A DNA stretch of 64,000 bases from Chloroflexi bacterium AL-N1 (GTDB lineage: Bacteria > Chloroflexota > Chloroflexia > Chloroflexales > Roseiflexaceae): the NCBI GenBank assembly GCA_013122435.1, contig WYDT01000002.1:310001-374000 (forward strand), read 5' to 3'. Shown piece after piece: positions 62,110-64,000 of this stretch. The notes beneath the pieces were generated by a model. That model saw only the letters and a program-made list of their open reading frames with translations. It made no database searches and was not told where the DNA came from. Each line of letters opens with the position of its first letter. Positions within the stretch are counted from its first letter, which is position 1. Position numbers and translations under genes: made by a program.

Positions 62110-64000
62110 GCAGTTATTCCTTGGGTCAAAGACCATTGAAGAGTGGCGTGCAGCCAGCCAGACTACCCACCAGAAGCGCTTGGTGCGCCTGCTTGATCAG
62201 GCTGATTCCTATCACACCTGGCTGCCACCGCATGAGCATCCTCGTGAGACGATTACCTATATTGGCATGGCGGTCGCGAACCTGGCACTGGCTTTTTTAT
62301 TAACTGAAAAAACAGCGTATGTTGATATGGCCCGTCGTTGGATGGATGTGGCTATCAATTATCCCCACTGGGGCCGGGCGAAGCTACCTGACCACGATCT
62401 CGATGCTGGTTGGCTCTGTTTCGGGTTCGGGTTGGCCTATGACTGGCTCGGAGATATGTTGCCAGCCACTGAGCGGGAGGCGTTGCGAGCGAAACTTTTG
62501 CTGCAGGGTCAACGCTTATTTGACTTCGCCGTTGAGCAGGAAGGTCGCTGGTGGAGTTCAGCGTACTGGCAAAACCACAACTGGATCTGCTATGCCGGAC
62601 TTGCCACGGTGGCCTATGCGCTTGAGGCTGAACATCCCGAAGCGCGTGCGTGGTCTGATCGTGCCTGTGACAACTTTCGCACGGTGATGTCACTGCTGCC
62701 TGAGGATGGCTCCGACTACGAAGGCCCAGTCTACTGGTGTTATGGCGTCCTGTGGCTGTTGATTGGTTGTGATCTGCTCCATCAGCAGACGGGCATTGAT
62801 TTTGAAGACAACGACTTTTTGCGGTATACGTTTTACTACCGCCTTTATGTGAGTGCACCAAATCTGGTCGATACCGCGAACTTTGGGGATTGTCACGACC
62901 GACGCAGTGCTCATTCTGCGGCGATGTATTATCGATTGGCCGGTTTGTACCGCAACGGACATGCACAGTGGTTAGCAGAACATTTTACGCGCGTTGGTGA
63001 GTGGGAACGCGAGGGCCGTGAGGGACAATTGCGACCGGGGCTGTTGCCGCAGGCGATGCTCGAATTTCTGTGGTACGACCCCAGTGTTGAGCCTGAGTCA
63101 ATCGCCGATTTACCGCTTGTACGCGCCTTCCCTGACCTAGGGCTGGTGAGTGCACGCAGTGATTGGGGACCGGAGGCAACCTTTCTGGCTTTCAAATCTG
63201 GCAAACCATCAGGTCACAAAGCGTGGACACTTGGTTACGCCATCGACGCACAGCATGGTTGGCACACCCTCAAGGCCAGTCACGCTCACCCCGATGAGAA
63301 CAGTTTTATTCTCGTGCGTGGCGATGACTATCTGGCAATTGACGAAGGATACAGCCAGACCAAGCAGTCACGGCATCACAACGTATTGCTGATAGACGGG
63401 CAGGGGCAGTATCACGAAGGAAGCTACGATGTCTTTAGTAAGACTGACGCATCGTGGGGCGGCCAATTAGAGCATTGCTTTGCTGGTTGCCACATTGTGT
63501 ACAGTCGTGGTGATGCTGCTATGGCCTACGATCCTGCGCTGACCCTTCAGCATGTTACCCGACAAATGCTACTGATTGGTGCACGTCAGGTCGTTATTTG
63601 CGATGATGTAGTAGCGCAGACGCCACGTGAGGTGACCTGGCAGCTTCAGACCGATCAGGTTGCTCAGCATGTGGCAGAGCATCGTTTTGTGGTCGCAGCC
63701 AACGACACGCAATTGTCCATAACTGCGCTCCTGCCTGAGCAGAGGAAGTGGGAAAATCACGTCGAAGAGATTGTCGCCAACCCATCGTCGTCAACGCCTG
63801 AATGGATTATACATCGCCAGCAACACACATTAGCGCTCACGAATGCCGAACGTGCAACGTCGACACGCTTTCTGGTGTTGCTCAACATCGACACTGCTGG
63901 CGCACAAGCTCGTCAGTACCATCGACTGATCTGCTCTGCGGGTGATATGTTCCAGATCGACGAGCCAGATTATAAAGTGGTTGTGGGTTTCTCGTGTGAC
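62102..64000 (+). CDS. Heparinase II/III-family protein 2, 3' end outside the window
   Basis: An ATG at 62102 overlaps the end of the preceding gene by 8 nt and opens a frame that stays open to the window edge (at least 633 codons). The product starts MPKQLFLGSKTIEEWRAA and has a helical toroid (SSAYWQNHNWICYAGLATVA, EDGSDYEGPVYWCYGVLWLL) and a beta-sandwich with KASHAHPDENSFILVRGDDY and HHNVLLIDGQGQY, the heparinase II/III-like core. It is paralogous in layout to the gene before it. No signal peptide is visible. Together the pair probably act on uronate oligosaccharides. Confidence 0.85.
   Translation, partial: MPKQLFLGSKTIEEWRAASQTTHQKRLVRLLDQADSYHTWLPPHEHPRETITYIGMAVANLALAFLLTEKTAYVDMARRWMDVAINYPHWGRAKLPDHDLDAGWLCFGFGLAYDWLGDMLPATEREALRAKLLLQGQRLFDFAVEQEGRWWSSAYWQNHNWICYAGLATVAYALEAEHPEARAWSDRACDNFRTVMSLLPEDGSDYEGPVYWCYGVLWLLIGCDLLHQQTGIDFEDNDFLRYTFYYRLYVSAPNLVDTANFGDCHDRRSAHSAAMYYRLAGLYRNGHAQWLAEHFTRVGEWEREGREGQLRPGLLPQAMLEFLWYDPSVEPESIADLPLVRAFPDLGLVSARSDWGPEATFLAFKSGKPSGHKAWTLGYAIDAQHGWHTLKASHAHPDENSFILVRGDDYLAIDEGYSQTKQSRHHNVLLIDGQGQYHEGSYDVFSKTDASWGGQLEHCFAGCHIVYSRGDAAMAYDPALTLQHVTRQMLLIGARQVVICDDVVAQTPREVTWQLQTDQVAQHVAEHRFVVAANDTQLSITALLPEQRKWENHVEEIVANPSSSTPEWIIHRQQHTLALTNAERATSTRFLVLLNIDTAGAQARQYHRLICSAGDMFQIDEPDYKVVVGFSCD

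Overview
The window looks like a bacterial chromosome of roughly 50% GC. The mix of genes suggests phylum Chloroflexota, class Chloroflexia, perhaps a Herpetosiphon-like filamentous organism: a short FtsY, a CruF-type carotenoid hydratase next to an acyltransferase, a type III-B CRISPR effector with Csx3, many CAZymes and Cys-rich RiPPs. This placement is inference from gene content; no rRNA or tRNA was found to anchor it.

Layout. 1-8.2 kb is housekeeping: the 3' end of a pyrimidine-nucleoside phosphorylase, an FmdB-type zinc ribbon, ftsY, a small zinc-ribbon protein, a lipoprotein, glutamine synthetase, a membrane-anchored protein of unknown function, UDP-glucose dehydrogenase, holo-ACP synthase and a small unknown. 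8.3-16.4 kb holds a GH13-fold protein that has lost its catalytic carboxylates, a frameshifted tandem DUF302 gene, a stand-alone response regulator, a hydantoinase B-type enzyme, and the convergent, 3'-overlapping cruF-like and acyltransferase genes. An AT-rich gap of about 870 bp leads into a RiPP-like cluster (17.3-23.8 kb): a radical SAM/SPASM maturase, four tandem precursors with a shared leader and Cys-rich cores, a two-part terpene synthase/cyclase-like protein, and an M50 membrane protease with an apparent precursor-recognition domain.

23.9-31 kb is an intracellular glycosidase operon (GH1, GH116, GH63) divergent from a LacI regulator. 31-41.1 kb is a type III-B (Cmr) CRISPR-Cas effector locus: Cas10 with GGDD but no HD domain, Cmr3/1/4/5/6, a Card1/Can2-like CARF nuclease, a CARF-LuxR regulator and a P-loop-Csx3 protein. 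No array, cas1, cas2 or cas6 is in the window. 41.2-64 kb returns to carbohydrate use: a DUF5696-like/oxidoreductase/isomerase/esterase operon, two large secreted GH74 xyloglucanase-like proteins, a sugar ABC transporter (binding protein plus two permeases), a second LacI regulator, and a uronate-polysaccharide operon (beta-helix protein, SDR, two heparinase II/III-like proteins, the last running off the end).

Across the carbohydrate regions the same palindrome (AACTA-N6-TAGTT, right half CTGTAGTT) occurs in front of the GH1 operon, the larger GH74 gene and the ABC transporter operon. In two cases it lies just downstream of a good sigma-70-type promoter. This points to one LacI-type regulon joining extracellular breakdown, uptake and intracellular hydrolysis of a beta-glucan such as xyloglucan. 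The strongest candidates for something undescribed are the RiPP/terpene-cyclase cluster and the CARF-LuxR plus tandem-Csx3 accessory set.
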